From positions 418,924 to 482,923 of the forward strand of contig VYZI01000182.1 in the NCBI GenBank assembly GCA_013397695.1: a stretch of DNA of 64,000 nt. The letters run 5' to 3'. Positions 12,218 to 24,960 of this stretch are shown one piece after another (position 1 is the first letter of the stretch; each line of letters starts with the position of its first letter). The stretch comes from Centropus unirufus (lineage: Eukaryota > Chordata > Aves > Cuculiformes > Centropidae). The position numbers and the translations under genes were made by a program. A model generated the notes under the pieces. The model saw only the letters and a list, made by a program, of their open reading frames with translations. It made no database searches and had not been told where the DNA came from.

Positions 12218-15163
12218 CAGCACTTCAAAAGGAAAACTACAGCACAACCAGTGCTAAATGCAGTGCTGCACTTCTAAATTCTCAAAAGATTGGTTAACTG
12301 AATAGCTTAGGGAGAACGCCTGGACTTCACATCTGTGGCTGACACGACAGCAGAGCTGGCAAGAGCTGCTCCTCCTTCCTGACCTCCTGGATGCTTGTCC
12401 CACCTCTGTGTTGCCCCTCTCAGAGTGTTGGCACAGATGATTGTGCAGCTGCATGGTGAACTGGATCAGGGAACTGGTCCAACTCAACAATTTTCTCCTT
12501 ATTTTTCAGCAATAAGTGATTATTGTGATCAAGTGGGAAACCATGGGCTCATCAGGAACATCTGAGAATGGGTAAAACCATTGTTGCTAAAAAATATTTT
12601 CCTTTCAAATAAAAGCAACTTATTTCCCCTTAAAAATAAAATACAATAGCTGATATTGAAAAATACCAACCCAAACACAGCCTGTGGAGCAGGGCTTTTT
12701 GCCTGTCGTTTTATCCAACAATACTGAGGTTACACCAGATCTGAGTAAAGACCAACCAGCGATATTCCAGTTTGGACAGGTATGTCGCGCAGTAGTCCCA
12801 TAAATACAAATTAGACAACATCTGCCTCAAAGTAGGTTAAGATTTATGCCTCTATAAATTATAATTTTATACATGTGTTGTATTATAGTTCAAATTGGAG
12901 AGGAGACAAGAAGTTTAGGGTTTTTTCTTCCCCACTGCAGCTGAGCCCAGAACTGACTTAATTCCAGTTCAATCTGCACAGCTTGGCTGTAACGGTACTT
13001 TTTGGGACTTTCAGGGTTTTTTTTCCTTGAGTACTGACCGGGGCGATGCCAGTGTTCGCCCTGCTCTGGTCCTGGCAGCACAGGCAGTTTACGGCTGTAT
13101 CTCGGCATTTATTAATCCGATCTGATTCCCCGGGAAGGCTACACAGAAACCGTAACAAAAATGAGCCGTTTGACCACCAAAATCAACAGCTGAGACCGCA
13201 AAGCAATGCCAGGGTATGATTTGCTACTGGACTCCAGGCTTGGGATCCATTCCACCTCTGGAAGTGGCCTGACACCATTTATGCCACCCTGTTCAACTGA
13301 TGTCAAGTTTATCTTCTATGTGAATTCCTTTTCCCCGAATAAAAGGCAAATTGTATTAATTTGGTTTTAATTAGTTTGAGATTGATAAATCTAAGCTTTC
13401 AGCTCCAACATCTGTGGAGCCAGAGTGTTTATAACAGAGCTTTTAAATTCATTATGAGAATAACATAAATCAAGTTTACACCTGCTACGTACTGCAACTC
13501 ATCTCATTTCTGCTTAACCAATTTAATTCAAAAGTCGTGGTGGCAATTTCATTTTCTGAGAAAATTTTAGCTGTTTGTTTTTTATACTCAGCCAGGCATT
13601 TGCATGTTCAAAACACGCAATGAAACTGCAATGAACCTGTGCTTACATCCGATCTACTTTTTCTAAGTGAGGCCTACACAAAAGGTTAATGTTGCTTTGA
13701 ACAAACCAGCCTCTTATTCCACCTCATAACATGCTCAGATCTAGGCCTAGCTTTTACAGATAGGAAGAAAATTCTGAGAATATGAATTGAGAGTCCCCAG
13801 AAAGGTAAAAACACAGAAAAAAATGGTGGCAACTTCTGATGCAGGACTGAATGTTTCCGAGTTCTGGAATTTTAAGCCATTATGGGGATTATATGGAATG
13901 CATTTAAGCAAATAACCTCTGAATTCCAGGGTTAATACTCCCCTTCAGCCTTTCCACCAGTGACATGGACTATACAGGTTATGCTCACACCTACAGCCCA
14001 GACTGGCTCTAACAATTCCAGTACACAGTCAGAGTCTCCAGACTAAAGGTGATTTCAGGTCTGCTTCTGCTTTTCCCAGTAGTTTCCCTAAACATTGTTG
14101 CATTTGCTGTAATTTTAAACATTCATCCCAGACACAATGTTCTTCAGAGATTACCCCAGTGTCTGTAAAACATGGAAGTCAAAATACTCGCTACAGTAAA
14201 TTAATGGGTAGTTTATGTAATGGTTAAGTACTGGGGTTTTATTAAGGAACACCTCCAATTAGGAACGGATGTACCAACTTAAACACACTTATTGACAACA
14301 GGCAATGAAATTCCCTAGAACACTGCTCTCTTACAAGATCCAAGGGCAGTCATCACTGGTAAAATTATGATTAATTAATAGATTTCACGGCAAATCAACA
14401 CGATGTGTTTGAAAAGGAAACACGACGTACACAAGTTACTTTTACTTTGGGTTAAAAAGAAGTGTTTATGTAGGCTGGGTTACTATTGTCTATGATATTT
14501 AGTGTTGCTTTAAAAAAGTTTGGTTTTGGTTTTTTTTTACATATAACCTGTTACCACTGAAAATATGCCCCGCACACACAACCTCCATCTGTCCTAGCTG
14601 AGCCCTGTGCTATTACTTTCAGTTATGCTCTCCTTGGAACATGTTCTATCCATGATAATGGGAGGTGGGTGACATGTTTCTAAGTCATTATGGGCTAAAA
14701 AACCCTATAAACACCTGACGCATCCCTACTCTTTTCTTAAAGCAGGATTTGTCAAGCTAGGACCACTCAGGGGCTGAGTAGTATTGGAAAAGCCATATCC
14801 AATAGCACTGCTTCCTAACGAGAGGGACCTCGTCCTCAACAGAACATCTGACAAGCTGATACATATATTAAAATCTCCACTATTAAAAAAACCGTACATG
14901 ATGTTTCTAACAAGAAAGAATCTTTTCAACCATGATGAATTTGTAAAACAGCTGGGTTCTGCCTGTGCATTCTATCTGACCTAATTATGGCAATGGTCAT
15001 GGAATAGATGGGGGCCAAGTGGCACAAACCACGGCGCTGTTAATCCGGGGCAGTACTGGGAATAAAAAGATGAATACATTCTGGCTGTGGGCCACCTCAA
15101 AGTAACCGAATACCTGTTCCAACCACACAGCCCCACTCTCTGATTGATCTTTAATAAGAGTAT
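12218..15163. other. Unique block, 2.9 kb without CR1, with a CpG-dense patch
   Basis: AT-rich, homeobox-type TAATTA words at 13355-13385. The patch 12991-13200 has about 11 CpG against roughly one per 100 bases or fewer around it. No exon is recognisable. Confidence 0.4.
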
Positions 15164-15627
15164 TCCATAGAATTGTTTGGTTGGAAAGACCTTAGAGATC
15201 ATCGAGTCCAACCGCTCCGGCCACTACTGAACCGGAGTACCTTGTCTCCCTGTCTTTTTAAACCCCTCCAGGGATGGGGATTCCACCCCTTCCCTTGTGG
15301 CTGTTCCAGGGCATCAGAACCTTTTCCCTGAATAAATTTTCCCCCGAAGTCCACCCTAACCTCCCGTGGCACAACTTGAGGCTATTTCCTCTTGTCCTAT
15401 CACCTGTTACTTGAGTACTTCTCCACCCCCTCCTTCCAGGCACTTCGAGGCAGGGATGAGCTCTCCCCTCAGCCTCCTCTTCTCCAGCCTCAACCACCCC
15501 AGCTCCCTCAGCTGCTCCTCACAACCCGCGTTCTCCAGCCCCTTCCCAGCTCAGTTCCCTCCTCTGAACGCGCTCCAGCTCCTCAGTGCTGTTCTTATTC
15601 TGAGGGACCCAAAACTGAACACAATTT
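15164..15627 (-). mobile_element. CR1 LINE, about 460 bp (group B)
   Basis: Complement of the CR1 3' end: TTGGAAAGACCTTAGAGATC, ATCGAGTCCAACCG, the CCCCTCCAGGGATGGGGATT block, then CAGGGATGAGCTCTCCCCTC and AGGGACCCAAAACTGAACAC, which is inside former ORF2. Confidence 0.93.
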
Positions 15628-15747
15628 GACCCCATCTCTGATAAGCATTCAAACAGCGTTTATCTAATAGGGGTATTTTGATCACATTAGGATGCTCAGA
15701 AAGACACATCCCCCCATGAGGTGCAGGGCCAGAGAAGACAAAGAGAA

Positions 15748-15911
15748 CACAGAATCACAGAATGGTTTGGGTTGGAAGGGACATCAAATAAATTCCATGG
15801 TTCCATCCTCCTGCCATGGGCAGGGACACCTCCCACTGCATCAGGTTGCTCCAAGCCCCATCCAACCTGGCCTTCAACACCTCCAGGGATGGGGCAGCCA
15901 CCGCTGCTCCG
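15748..15911 (-). mobile_element. CR1 LINE 3' end (group A)
   Basis: CACAGAATCACAGAATGG and GGTTTGGGTTGGAAGGGA mark the 3' end in complement; it breaks off after GGGATGGGGCAGCCACCGCT. Same orientation as the group B copy 120 bp to the left. Confidence 0.93.
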
Positions 15912-16800
15912 GGTAAAAGATGCATTGGGTGCATTTGACACCCATCACCCTCCCAAATTCAAAGTCACTGCAAAATTTTCCTGTTAATTCTATGTAAATT
16001 TATGCCTTTATTCCCTGAACGCTGTTCAGATGAATTGGGCTCGTTTTCTCCTTTATATATTTAGAAACATTAGAAGAAAGTTCTAATAGTATAGCCCAAT
16101 TTTTTAATACTATCCTTAATAGTCCCAAACACGATTAACTGGTAAATAAATCTAACCCCTCATCCCACAAAGCAGCGGATATCATGGTGAACCTGTGGTT
16201 ACTAGAACAAAGAGATGTAGATACAGAATTGAGCCTCAATTTCTTGATTCTAAGTAGAATTCCTGGGATAATATTTTTTTCTTTATGGGACTGGATTTTT
16301 AATAATTACTCTCTGTTCCAATATTGCAAAAGTTCATGAAGAAAACAAAAATAATCTTTAATCTGCAAATGCTGAGCTCATTTTTTAAAATAAAAATATT
16401 AATGTATAATAAGCATCCTTTCAAGTGGAAAAATACTTTATTATTAAGCACTGATTAAAAACAGGATTTTTGCTTTGTTTTGATTGCCTGCTTAGAGATG
16501 TAAAATTTGCACACAGTATTTCATAACAGAAAGCTTTGCTTATGACATTTTTTTCCCCCCGACAGAAACAAAACTGCTTAGTTTTTCTCAGCCTTCTTTT
16601 TTTTGGGCAATGTTCCCCGAAAAGGGGCACAGCTATTGTGTCCAGGTTCTTTCGAGCTCTTACCCAGGGATCAGACAGGAATAGGTGCCCAAGAGATGAA
16701 AGATTGGCTTCGTATGAACTGGGCCTTGAGCAGAGACTTTTGAAGGGTTCAGAAGGTAAATGGCCATGAGGATGGGTGACAGAGATCGCACCCACCCAGG
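15912..16800. other. Non-coding spacer
   Basis: AT-rich; no feature recognised. Confidence 0.4.
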
Positions 16801-17114
16801 AGAGGTGGGGTTGTCCAGAGAGAGCAGCTTTGAGTATGGAAAGGAGCTACAGGGGAGCTGGGGATGGACTTTTTAACAAGGCTTGTTGTGACTGGACAAG
16901 GAGTAATGGCTGTAAACCAAGGGAGGGCATTTTTGGCAATGAGACCGGTGATTCACTGGCCCAGGTTGCTCACGAGGTAGTGGAGGTCTCATCCCTACAA
17001 ACATTCAATTCCAGGTTGGACTGAGCTCCAAGGAACCTGCTCTGGTTGAAGATGTCCGTGCTGGGGTTCAACCAGATGACCTGTAAAGGTCCCTTCCAAC
17101 CCAACACTTCTATG
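16801..17114 (+). mobile_element. CR1 LINE 3' end (older relative of group A)
   Basis: AGAGGTGGGGTTGTCCAGAG, a GACTTTTTAACAAGGCTTGT block and the end GACCTGTAAAGGTCCCTTCC mark a diverged CR1. Confidence 0.85.
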
Positions 17115-18344
17115 TGGCCTGGGGTTAATGTCTGCCATCAATCACCAATTACAGCGCATTGGTAAATGAGGCTGTTGATTATCATGGACTGATTAAATAC
17201 GCTTTGGTCACAAGAGAGCCAAAACGCTGGAAGCGCCAATACCCAAAGCACTGCCAAGAGGGCAAAGGCTGAGCAGAAGTTGGGCTACTTGACTAGTACT
17301 TCCTTAGGGATGAGCAGTAAATGTAAGGTAAAGACTCCAAGAAGCTAAAGGAGTCCTGTGCCTGCTGGGGAAATGTGCACGAGTGCGAGCAGGAGGGAAG
17401 CAAGGACTTGCTGAAAACGCAGCCTTGGACATGGCGAGCAATGAAATTGCCTTTGGTTTGTCTGTTTGCTCAAAAGCAGCACTGAAGCATCGCACCAAAC
17501 TGTGTCGTCTAATTAACATCTCCATCTACATGGTCTGAACTCCTCAGACCATGGTCATGAGGTCACGGTCAATAAACTGATCCAGCCTAAAAAGTGCCTC
17601 TCTTCAAAGCCTTACCCATAGTGCTGAGCAATGATGTCTCTTCTTGTTAATAAATGATTCTTAGCACTTCAACTATCGTGAAGGCTACTATCCTTTAGAA
17701 CAGATTTTTTTTTCCTTCTCACTTCTACACACAAACCCTTAAAAACACAACCACCCTTTCTTCCAACCTCAAGATGCTTCACACAAAGTTCCACCTCACC
17801 ACTAACGTTCCCTGCCACGTCACACCCCCCAAAACGGGGCTGAGAACAGAAGGCCAGCAGACTCCGCTACAATAGCCAACTCCCCCAAATTTAGCAGGTC
17901 TTCTCCTCCCCTTCCCCCAACACATCTCAGTAACACCTCGATGAGATGGCATTATGCAAAAGAGCTGTCACTGCAAAGCATTTTCTTATGCCTTGCCTGA
18001 TTATGCTAATTCCAACTCTACGGAGCCACTTTGCTTTCTCTCTCTGTTCTCTTTCCTCCTTGCCTCACTTTTCTGTGCTGCCAGCAAAGAGTTTTTATTG
18101 AAATTGGGAACATGAATGCAGTTATGAAACAGAACAAATTAAACACAACAGTTGGGATCGCTTTTCTTTCACAAGGCACTGCATATGTTGCAGTTCCAGG
18201 GCTAGAGGAAATGGCAGCTTGACTTCAGGCACTATCTGGTTTTATTTTTCAACTATTACCGCTCTAATTGAAGGAGTGCAGTGACTGCCGTGTCTAAGGG
18301 ACAGAGCGGCCACAAGTCCAGAGCCTCGGGCCACTGCACCCACC
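17115..18344. other. Non-coding spacer with POU-like words
   Basis: The segment 17950-18012 has ATTATGCAAA and GATTATGCTAATT, octamer-like words, in otherwise unique DNA. Confidence 0.35.
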
Positions 18345-18709
18345 ACTGTGGTCTTTAGGGACACCTTACCGATGCTTTTCAGGAATTGCATGAGGATTCC
18401 AGAAAAGCTGAGGAGCCATTCTTGATCAGGGAGGGCAGGGATAGGATGAGGGGCGAGACTTATCAGCTGCAGGAGGGGAGATTGAGATGAGATCTTGGGG
18501 AGAAACGTTGTGCTGTGAGGGTGGGGAGGCCCTGACCCAGGTTGCCCAGAGCAGCGGTGGCTGCCCCATCCCTGGAGGTGTTGAAGGCCAGGTTGGATGG
18601 GGCTTGAAGCCCCCTGATCCAGTGGGAGGTGTCCGTGCCCATGGCAGGGGTTGGAACTGGACGTGCTTTGAGGTCCATTCCAACCCAAACCATTTCATGA
18701 TTCTATGAT
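18345..18709 (+). mobile_element. CR1 LINE, about 365 bp (group A)
   Basis: TCTTGATCAGGGAGGGCAGG, ATTGAGATGAGATCTTGGGG, then the complete group A 3' region and a CATGATTCTATGATC tail. The left 50 bases are diverged, so the start is approximate. Confidence 0.9.
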
Positions 18710-19222
18710 CTGAGATTTTATGGTCTGTACATACCTCATTGTACATTTCCTTCCCAGGGTTAGGAATAAACCTAAGCCATGACATTTATCAGAAAAGGAG
18801 TATCTAAAAGCATCACTTATTGACCAGAGTTAAATCCCTCTACGTGAATTTATTCTCATGACCAATGGTGACACTAGAACCGTTCTTTTGTTCCTTGACT
18901 CAGTCTTGAAAATGTGAATTCTGCCTTGTGGGGGTGCAGATGGGAGAAGTCCTTCACCACCAGAGCACCCAACAGCCAATTCCCAGCACCTCAAAGATCG
19001 TATCAGCTAATTTTTCAACTGCTGTAGAAAGGGAACAACCCCCTGTAAACCAAAACTGAGGCTGCAGCAATGACACCTCTGTGGCCTTGACTTACTGACT
19101 TCTCTCTTGCTTAACTGCATCTCCCATCCCAGGTTTTATCTCAATCTTTAATTAAGGATGGCTTAAAATCTTAATCTACACTGTATGGTCAAGACTTCCT
19201 TCTTCTTTCACAGATTTTGAAA
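18710..19222. other. Non-coding spacer
   Basis: Unique-looking; nothing recognised. Confidence 0.4.
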
Positions 19223-19576
19223 CCATGTCCTTAAGTACCTCATCTCCCCAGCTTTTAAACCCCTTCAGGGCTAGGGACTCTATCCCCTCCCTGGCAGCTT
19301 TCCAGGGCCTCCGAACCCTTTCCATGGAGAATTTGTTCCTCAGGGCCAACCTGACCCTGCCCTGGCACAGCCTGAGCCCATTCCCCCTCAGCCCATCCCT
19401 TGGGAGCAGAGCCCAGCACCCACCTCTCCACCCGCTCCTTCCAGGCACTTCCAGGCAGGGATGAGCTCTCCCCTCAGCCTCCTCTTCTCCAGCCTCAACC
19501 ACCCCAGCTCCCTCAGCTGCTCCTAATAAGATGTGTTCTCAAGACCCTTCCCAAGATTTTTGGTCTTCTCTGGAAT
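19223..19576 (-). mobile_element. CR1 LINE internal 3' region (group B)
   Basis: Complement orientation with CCATGTCCTTAAGTACCTCA, CCCTGGCACAGCCTGAG, GGGATGAGCTCTCCCCTCAG. The extreme 3' tail is not visible, so the copy is degraded at both ends. Confidence 0.85.
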
Positions 19577-20447
19577 AACAGCAGTGCCTCTTCCAGAGCA
19601 TTCAATGGAACAAAGGAGGACGTTGATTGCAAAAGATCCCAAGTTATATTGAACCTAAAGAGGATTCAGGAAGAACACTCCACATTTCCATTATTTTGCA
19701 ATAATGGGCGATATTCCCAATTACCTGTGATAAATCCCCTCTAAAAGCCTCCAAAACCTCCTTGAGTCAGAACATATGGAGAACCCAGCCCATGTAACTG
19801 GAGGATGGTGCTTAGCAGGTTGTTTTAGAAGCTTGTTGAGGGCTGCCTTTTTCCTATCACTACTGTAACAGAACGGTAAGTAGAAAAAACTAAACACATT
19901 GGTAATGATTACAGTGCTTCCAAATTCATCCGGAGGCACAAACCAGTACATCTGCATTTTATGGAATGCCTCTTGCCCATTATATCAGATTTATAGAGGG
20001 GTCCCTTTCTCTTCCTATTTCTTGAAGAGAAAAAGAGTGCTAAGTGTTCCTGAAAGGAATTTACAATTCATATTCTTTAACAGCTCTTCTCCCCCAGCTT
20101 GGAAAAGTAACTACATTCAAAGAGAGTCTGAATTTGAATTTACACAAGCAAGCTTTCAAACACCTCTTGCCTTTTCCTGCATTTAATTCTATTCTACATA
20201 CCTGTTTGTAAAGGCACAGTACTGTTATGGTCTCCATCATCCGAGTGTCTTGCAGTATTAATAATGCCCAGTTTTGGACCATTATATGTTATCTATTTTA
20301 AACAAAGAGCACTGAGGCACAGGGAATCTCTGATGAGTTCTCAGGAGAAGAAACATGACCACAAAGGGCATTCACAGCTGCATTTATCCACCAAACATAG
20401 ACTTAAGACTTAGTTTTTAATTGGAAACTGGAGGAATTAAATATTGC
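19577..20447. other. Non-coding spacer
   Basis: Includes a doubtful MIR-like stretch near 20285-20345; otherwise unique. Confidence 0.4.
20285..20345 (+). mobile_element. Possible MIR SINE fragment
   Basis: CACTGAGGCACAGGGAATCT resembles the MIR core word ACTGAGGCACAGAGAGG, preceded by TTATCTATTTTA. The match is too short to be certain. Confidence 0.35.
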
Positions 20448-20496
20448 ACTTAAAAGGGGCTACATGGAAGCTGGGGAGCTGTTCTTGATCAGGGAT
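20448..20496 (+). mobile_element. CR1 LINE internal scrap (group A)
   Basis: AAAGGGGCTACATGGAAGCT followed by TTCTTGATCAGGGA matches the interior of group A. It has neither 5' nor 3' end and stops inside a perfect hairpin. Confidence 0.7.
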
Positions 20497-20509
20497 TTCC
20501 CTGATCAAG
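20484..20509. repeat. Perfect 12-bp hairpin at the edge of a CR1 scrap
   Basis: CTTGATCAGGGA, two T, then the exact complement TCCCTGATCAAG. The left arm is CR1 sequence; the right arm is an inverted copy of it. Confidence 0.85.
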
Positions 20510-21790
20510 TCCCCTCATATTTGCTGGTTTTTAGCATTTTCAAGGTTATGTTTATGTTCTGTGAGTCAATCCGAGGTCAAACCCTGAAATGCTAATATAA
20601 TACAAACAATAACTTCACATGTGCAGCCAGAATAAATGACATCCAGGTACAACATACCCCTTTTGATTGCCGTGCATATTACTCTACTATTCTCTACTTA
20701 AGATAGCTGCTTTTATGCGATTTTGCACTCCAATTTTGTAAATGTTCATCCCTTTAGTGATATTTTCCTGATAACAGAATCCCAGAACAAAAAGGAACAT
20801 GCAGGCAAATTAATGGGATATGAGCTATAAGAGATCCAGGTGGGTGCAAAACTGATGGGCCACCCAGTACCTACAGTCACGCTGGAGAATTATAGCTGTA
20901 ACTCATTTTAGTTGGTAAACATGTTAACTTGCTCCTCTGGCTTCTGAAATGTAACTTATTTATCATTTGAACAGCAGAAGGGTTTTCTCAGTCATCCACC
21001 TGCAAATGATGATTCACAGTCAGCAAAGACGAGTTCCTGTAACACTCAAGTGCCAGCTTAGGAGCAGCTCCTTGGGAGAGGAAAGGAAGGTTTGCATCCC
21101 TTCAAAGGAGGCAAATACAGCGAAAAAATATGCAACAGGTACTTGCTCCAGCTTCAAAATAAGCAAGCGCTCTCTCTGAAGCAAGGAGAGGCAGGCAATA
21201 GATTCCTCTCCACATAAATTCCTTTCATGGAATTCCCTACTGGACTATTATTGTTCCTCTACTCACATCAAATGGAATGTTGGTTCCACTAAAACCAACA
21301 ATGCTTCTTAGACCCATGATTTCATTTCCATCTCCTAAATACTCAGCAAACAGAGGTAGATACAACTTCCAAAGAAGATGATGCTTCCCTTTGGTATCTT
21401 AATATGAAAGTAGGAAGAAGGTGTGATGAGGGAGGTAAATAATCCCCAGGGAAAGGCAATCGATGCACTGGAAAGGAAAACCTCTGCTCCAGCATAACGA
21501 GAGCCAGAAGGGAAGGCGAGGGATCTGGCACAGGCACTCATTAACACAACCTCATTGCCAGCTTAACCTGTACAAGGGTCTCACGCTTTCCTAACAAGGC
21601 AGGGATTACTGCAATCATCAATCCAGGGAAAAATCGTGTTTTCCTAAGCACGAATGTATGAATGAAGGAATAGCCAAGAACAACTGCATGTGCGGATGCC
21701 CAGACCCACGAGTTGCAATCAAATGAGCAACATTTATACCAACAGAGCCCCAAAAATAACATGCCACATCTCAGACAGAAGCGATATCGC
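20510..21790. other. Non-coding spacer
   Basis: Unique-looking; nothing recognised. Confidence 0.4.
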
Positions 21791-21880
21791 AGAGTCACAA
21801 AATCATTCAGGTTGGGTCATCTTAAAATCACCTACACCAGTCCCCCTGCTCCAGCAGGGGCAGCCAGAGGAGCTGTGAGG
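21791..21880 (-). mobile_element. CR1 LINE 3' end, variant
   Basis: AGAGTCACAAAATCATTCAG, GGTTGGGTCATCTTAAAATC and CCCCCTGCTCCAGCAGGGGC match a CR1 variant with the CCTGCTCNAGCAGGG block. Confidence 0.7.
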
Positions 21881-22449
21881 AACATCTCTGTTCTGCTGGA
21901 GCCAAGAAATAATTATCCAGAATTAAGACCATCCAAACCAATTTGAGCAACACAAGCATTTAGCCTCGCTCCTGCCCTTTGTCCTGCACAAGGAAAAATA
22001 AATAGATCTAGCAGCATATTCCAATTCTTAATAAACTCTGCTTACCTTGGATGAAAACAGAACGGCTTCCAACAATAACTGAGCCTCTGAGGAGCTCCTG
22101 CGAGCAGCTGCCTCCCATTTATATTAGGAGGGGGTCAAAGCTGAGTGCCTCTATTGATTGCAGCTGTGGGAAACAGGTGATCTCTCAGGCAAATTGGAAG
22201 CCACTCCAGACTTTAGAGGTCATCATCAACACTTTAAATTTAACTAGAAATAAGGCAATTGGTGCTGATCTCCCAATATTGATGCTGTGTGACACCATCA
22301 TGATATTCCAGGTAATAGGCAGGAAGATGCACGGCCCTCACTAGGAGAAATAGGAGTAACCAGAGCCGATAGAGGAGCACAGGGATGAGCACAGGTCCAG
22401 CCGAGCTCTGGAAAACTTCCAGGTTCAAGTTCAGAGCCAATGTGAATAC

Positions 22450-22569
22450 CATGGCTATACTCGAAGGGGCCTGGAGCACCCTGATCCAGCAGGAGGTGTC
22501 CCTGCCCATGGCAGGGGGTGGAATTGGATGGGCTTTGAGGTCCCTTCCAACCCAAACCATTCTCTGATT
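22450..22569 (+). mobile_element. CR1 LINE 3' end (group A)
   Basis: GCCTGGAGCACCCTGATCCA to CCAAACCATTCTCTGATT. Severely 5' truncated. Confidence 0.9.
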
Positions 22570-23042
22570 AAGTTAAACCCACCTACATGAAATTGTCCGA
22601 TCTATGCAAATTATTTGTTTTTAGCAAGGTAAAGGAGTACTTTGACCATATCTCAGTGTCCTGGAACTGTATTTACAGAAAGGAAAGACTTAATACAAAA
22701 TGCAGTTCTCAGGTTCTGGAACAAACCTCACCAGATATAACAGTGTTACTCCTCTACAGTTTTAAATAGAATGAAACTTGTGGTTTTTTTCCTCTCTCTT
22801 CCCCTCGCAGTATTCAATTTATATCAGTAAAACTTCAAACTCTGTCCCCAGCAGCCCCAGCTAAAATTAAAATCCATTGTAATTATGGCTTATTGAAAAA
22901 GCGAATTTTTGCTGTGTAGAGAACTCGGAGTCCAAGAAAACAGTTGATAGAACGGGAAGTTCAGTAAAAAGCCACTGAAAAATGCCAGCAATATTTTTGT
23001 TCACATCACTCCCTTAGCCTGTAGGAGTCTTTTCTGTATGAA

Positions 23043-23283
23043 AGAAGGGAAACTTAGGTGGGATCTTAGGAAGAAATGTTTTGGTGTGAGGGTGGGGAGG
23101 CCCTGGCCCAGGTTGCCCAGACCAGTGGTGGCTGCCCCATCCCTGGAGGTGTTGAATTCCAGGTTGGATGGGGCTTGGAGCCCCTGATCCAGTGGGAGGT
23201 GTCCCTGCCCATGGCAGGGGGGTTGGAACTGTCTGGGCTTTCAGATCCCTTCCAACCCAAACCATTCCATGATTCTATGATTC
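23043..23283 (+). mobile_element. CR1 LINE 3' end (group A)
   Basis: GATCTTAGGAAGAAATG to CCATGATTCTATGATT; one of the better-preserved group A tails. Confidence 0.93.
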
Positions 23284-24780
23284 ATGGGCAGCAAGTTATA
23301 GCTTAACTATAAGAAGCAAGACTAGACCAAGCACAGATTTCTGCCAAACAACTTATTTTTCAACGTAAAAATAAAATATTGAATTGAAACAGAAGGCCAT
23401 TTTTTTAAACTCTTACAAAACTAGGTTAGAAAAGTTAATTTAATCTGCAGTCTTGAAGCTTGGATTCCAAGCGATTGGCACCTGGCATAGAGAACACAGT
23501 TTTCTCTAAATACTTACAGAAAAGTTGTAATCCTCTCTTAAGAAATCCTTAAAAAATCCCCTCATCCAAATCTGCAATAAGATAACAAAGCAAATAAAGG
23601 AATCTTCTTCTCACAACTCCTGCCTAACACTGAACCTTCCAGAAATGACAGCTCGGTAATGAAAAACAGAGTTATGCCTTAATTTGTTATGACAATGACT
23701 CAATTAGCTCGAAACAATTAAAGATATCTTTGCTGCATTCCATCCCTTAATTAATATGACCTTTCCGCGTTGCTGTTCAGCTAAATTTCCACTTGGCCAA
23801 CACAGACCACCTTTATGAACTTGTGATCGACACAGGTCTTCAGGATAGTTTGAGAGCCCAAAACACATCAAATGCAAGTTTAAACACCAAAAGAAGAGAG
23901 ATTTAATTAAACATGCCCTTCAGAGCACAGAAGACCATTTAAGCAACATCTTCCTGTGCCTGATGCAGTAGGAATTTCTTGTGCAGCTCTTCAGCCTACT
24001 CAACAAATCTATTTGTTGACTCATGCAAGAAAATAAGGTGCTTGAATTCTCTGAACTGTGCTGAATTTGGAGCCAGGTGTAAAAGCTGCTTGACCCAATA
24101 TATGAATTGGAACAATAACATCAACACCGCTGTGCTCTTAGAAAATGAATAGGATTTTTCCTTGCACCAAAGCATTCTGTTAGAAAAAATTAGGTACCTG
24201 TTAAAAGGAACAGAAAATGACAGATTTTCCTGCTTTCACTTGCCGATCCCTTCATTTTCTACTGCTTTGAGATTTTTAAACTATTTAGTGCAGGTGTGCC
24301 TTGACCAGAAGGATGGTGCAGCACTTGTTGGGGAGCCAGCTTTGACTTCCAAGATCGGAACTGCACCCCAGAACTGCTTCGACTTTGGGCAGATCAGCCT
24401 AATAATTCGGCTCTCATCATCCCATTGAAACCAACCAGAACTTGGCTTCCAAGACACCACTCCAGGGTCATCCTTTATTTGTCCTGTACGCAGTTGATGA
24501 CAGCCAAACCAACCGACAAATAAAGAAAACAAAAGGGAAAAGCACGATGGGCAAAGATGAGGGAAACACGTGTGAGGAGGATGAAAATCACTGCGCAAGA
24601 ACAGGACTCCCCTTTGTGCCACTCTCAGAGCTAGAACTTGGTTTCTGAGTAACTCATCAGCCAAATAATCAAACTAATGCAGGGAAAGGACATAAGGAGA
24701 GTGCAATTAGTCAGGATTTCCGTAACGCTAGTTTTATTTAAATAAATAAATTTATATAGTTAAATAATTAGAAGAGAGCC
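23284..24780. other. Non-coding spacer with a TAATTA/SOX-like patch
   Basis: At 23690-23775 there are ACAATGACTCAATTAGC, ACAATTAAAG and CTTAATTAAT words. The rest is unspecific AT-rich DNA. Confidence 0.35.
24735..24762. repeat. AT-rich low complexity
   Basis: TTTAAATAAATAAATTTATA-type sequence. Confidence 0.6.
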
Positions 24781-24960
24781 ACAATCAGAAATGATTAAGG
24801 CTGGAAAAGACCTCAAGGGTCACCCAGTCCAGCAATCAGCCCAATCCCACTATGTCCAATAAACCACCTGCCAAAGGATTATATCTGCCCTATTTTTGAC
24901 CCCCTCCAGGGGAGGAGATTCCACTACTGACCTGGGAAACCTGTGACCGGTTGATCCAGA
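24781..24960 (-). mobile_element. CR1 LINE 3' end (group B)
   Basis: GGCTGGAAAAGACCTCAAGG, CCAGTCCAGCAATCAGCCCA and CCCCCTCCAGGGGAGGAGAT in complement order. Confidence 0.88.
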
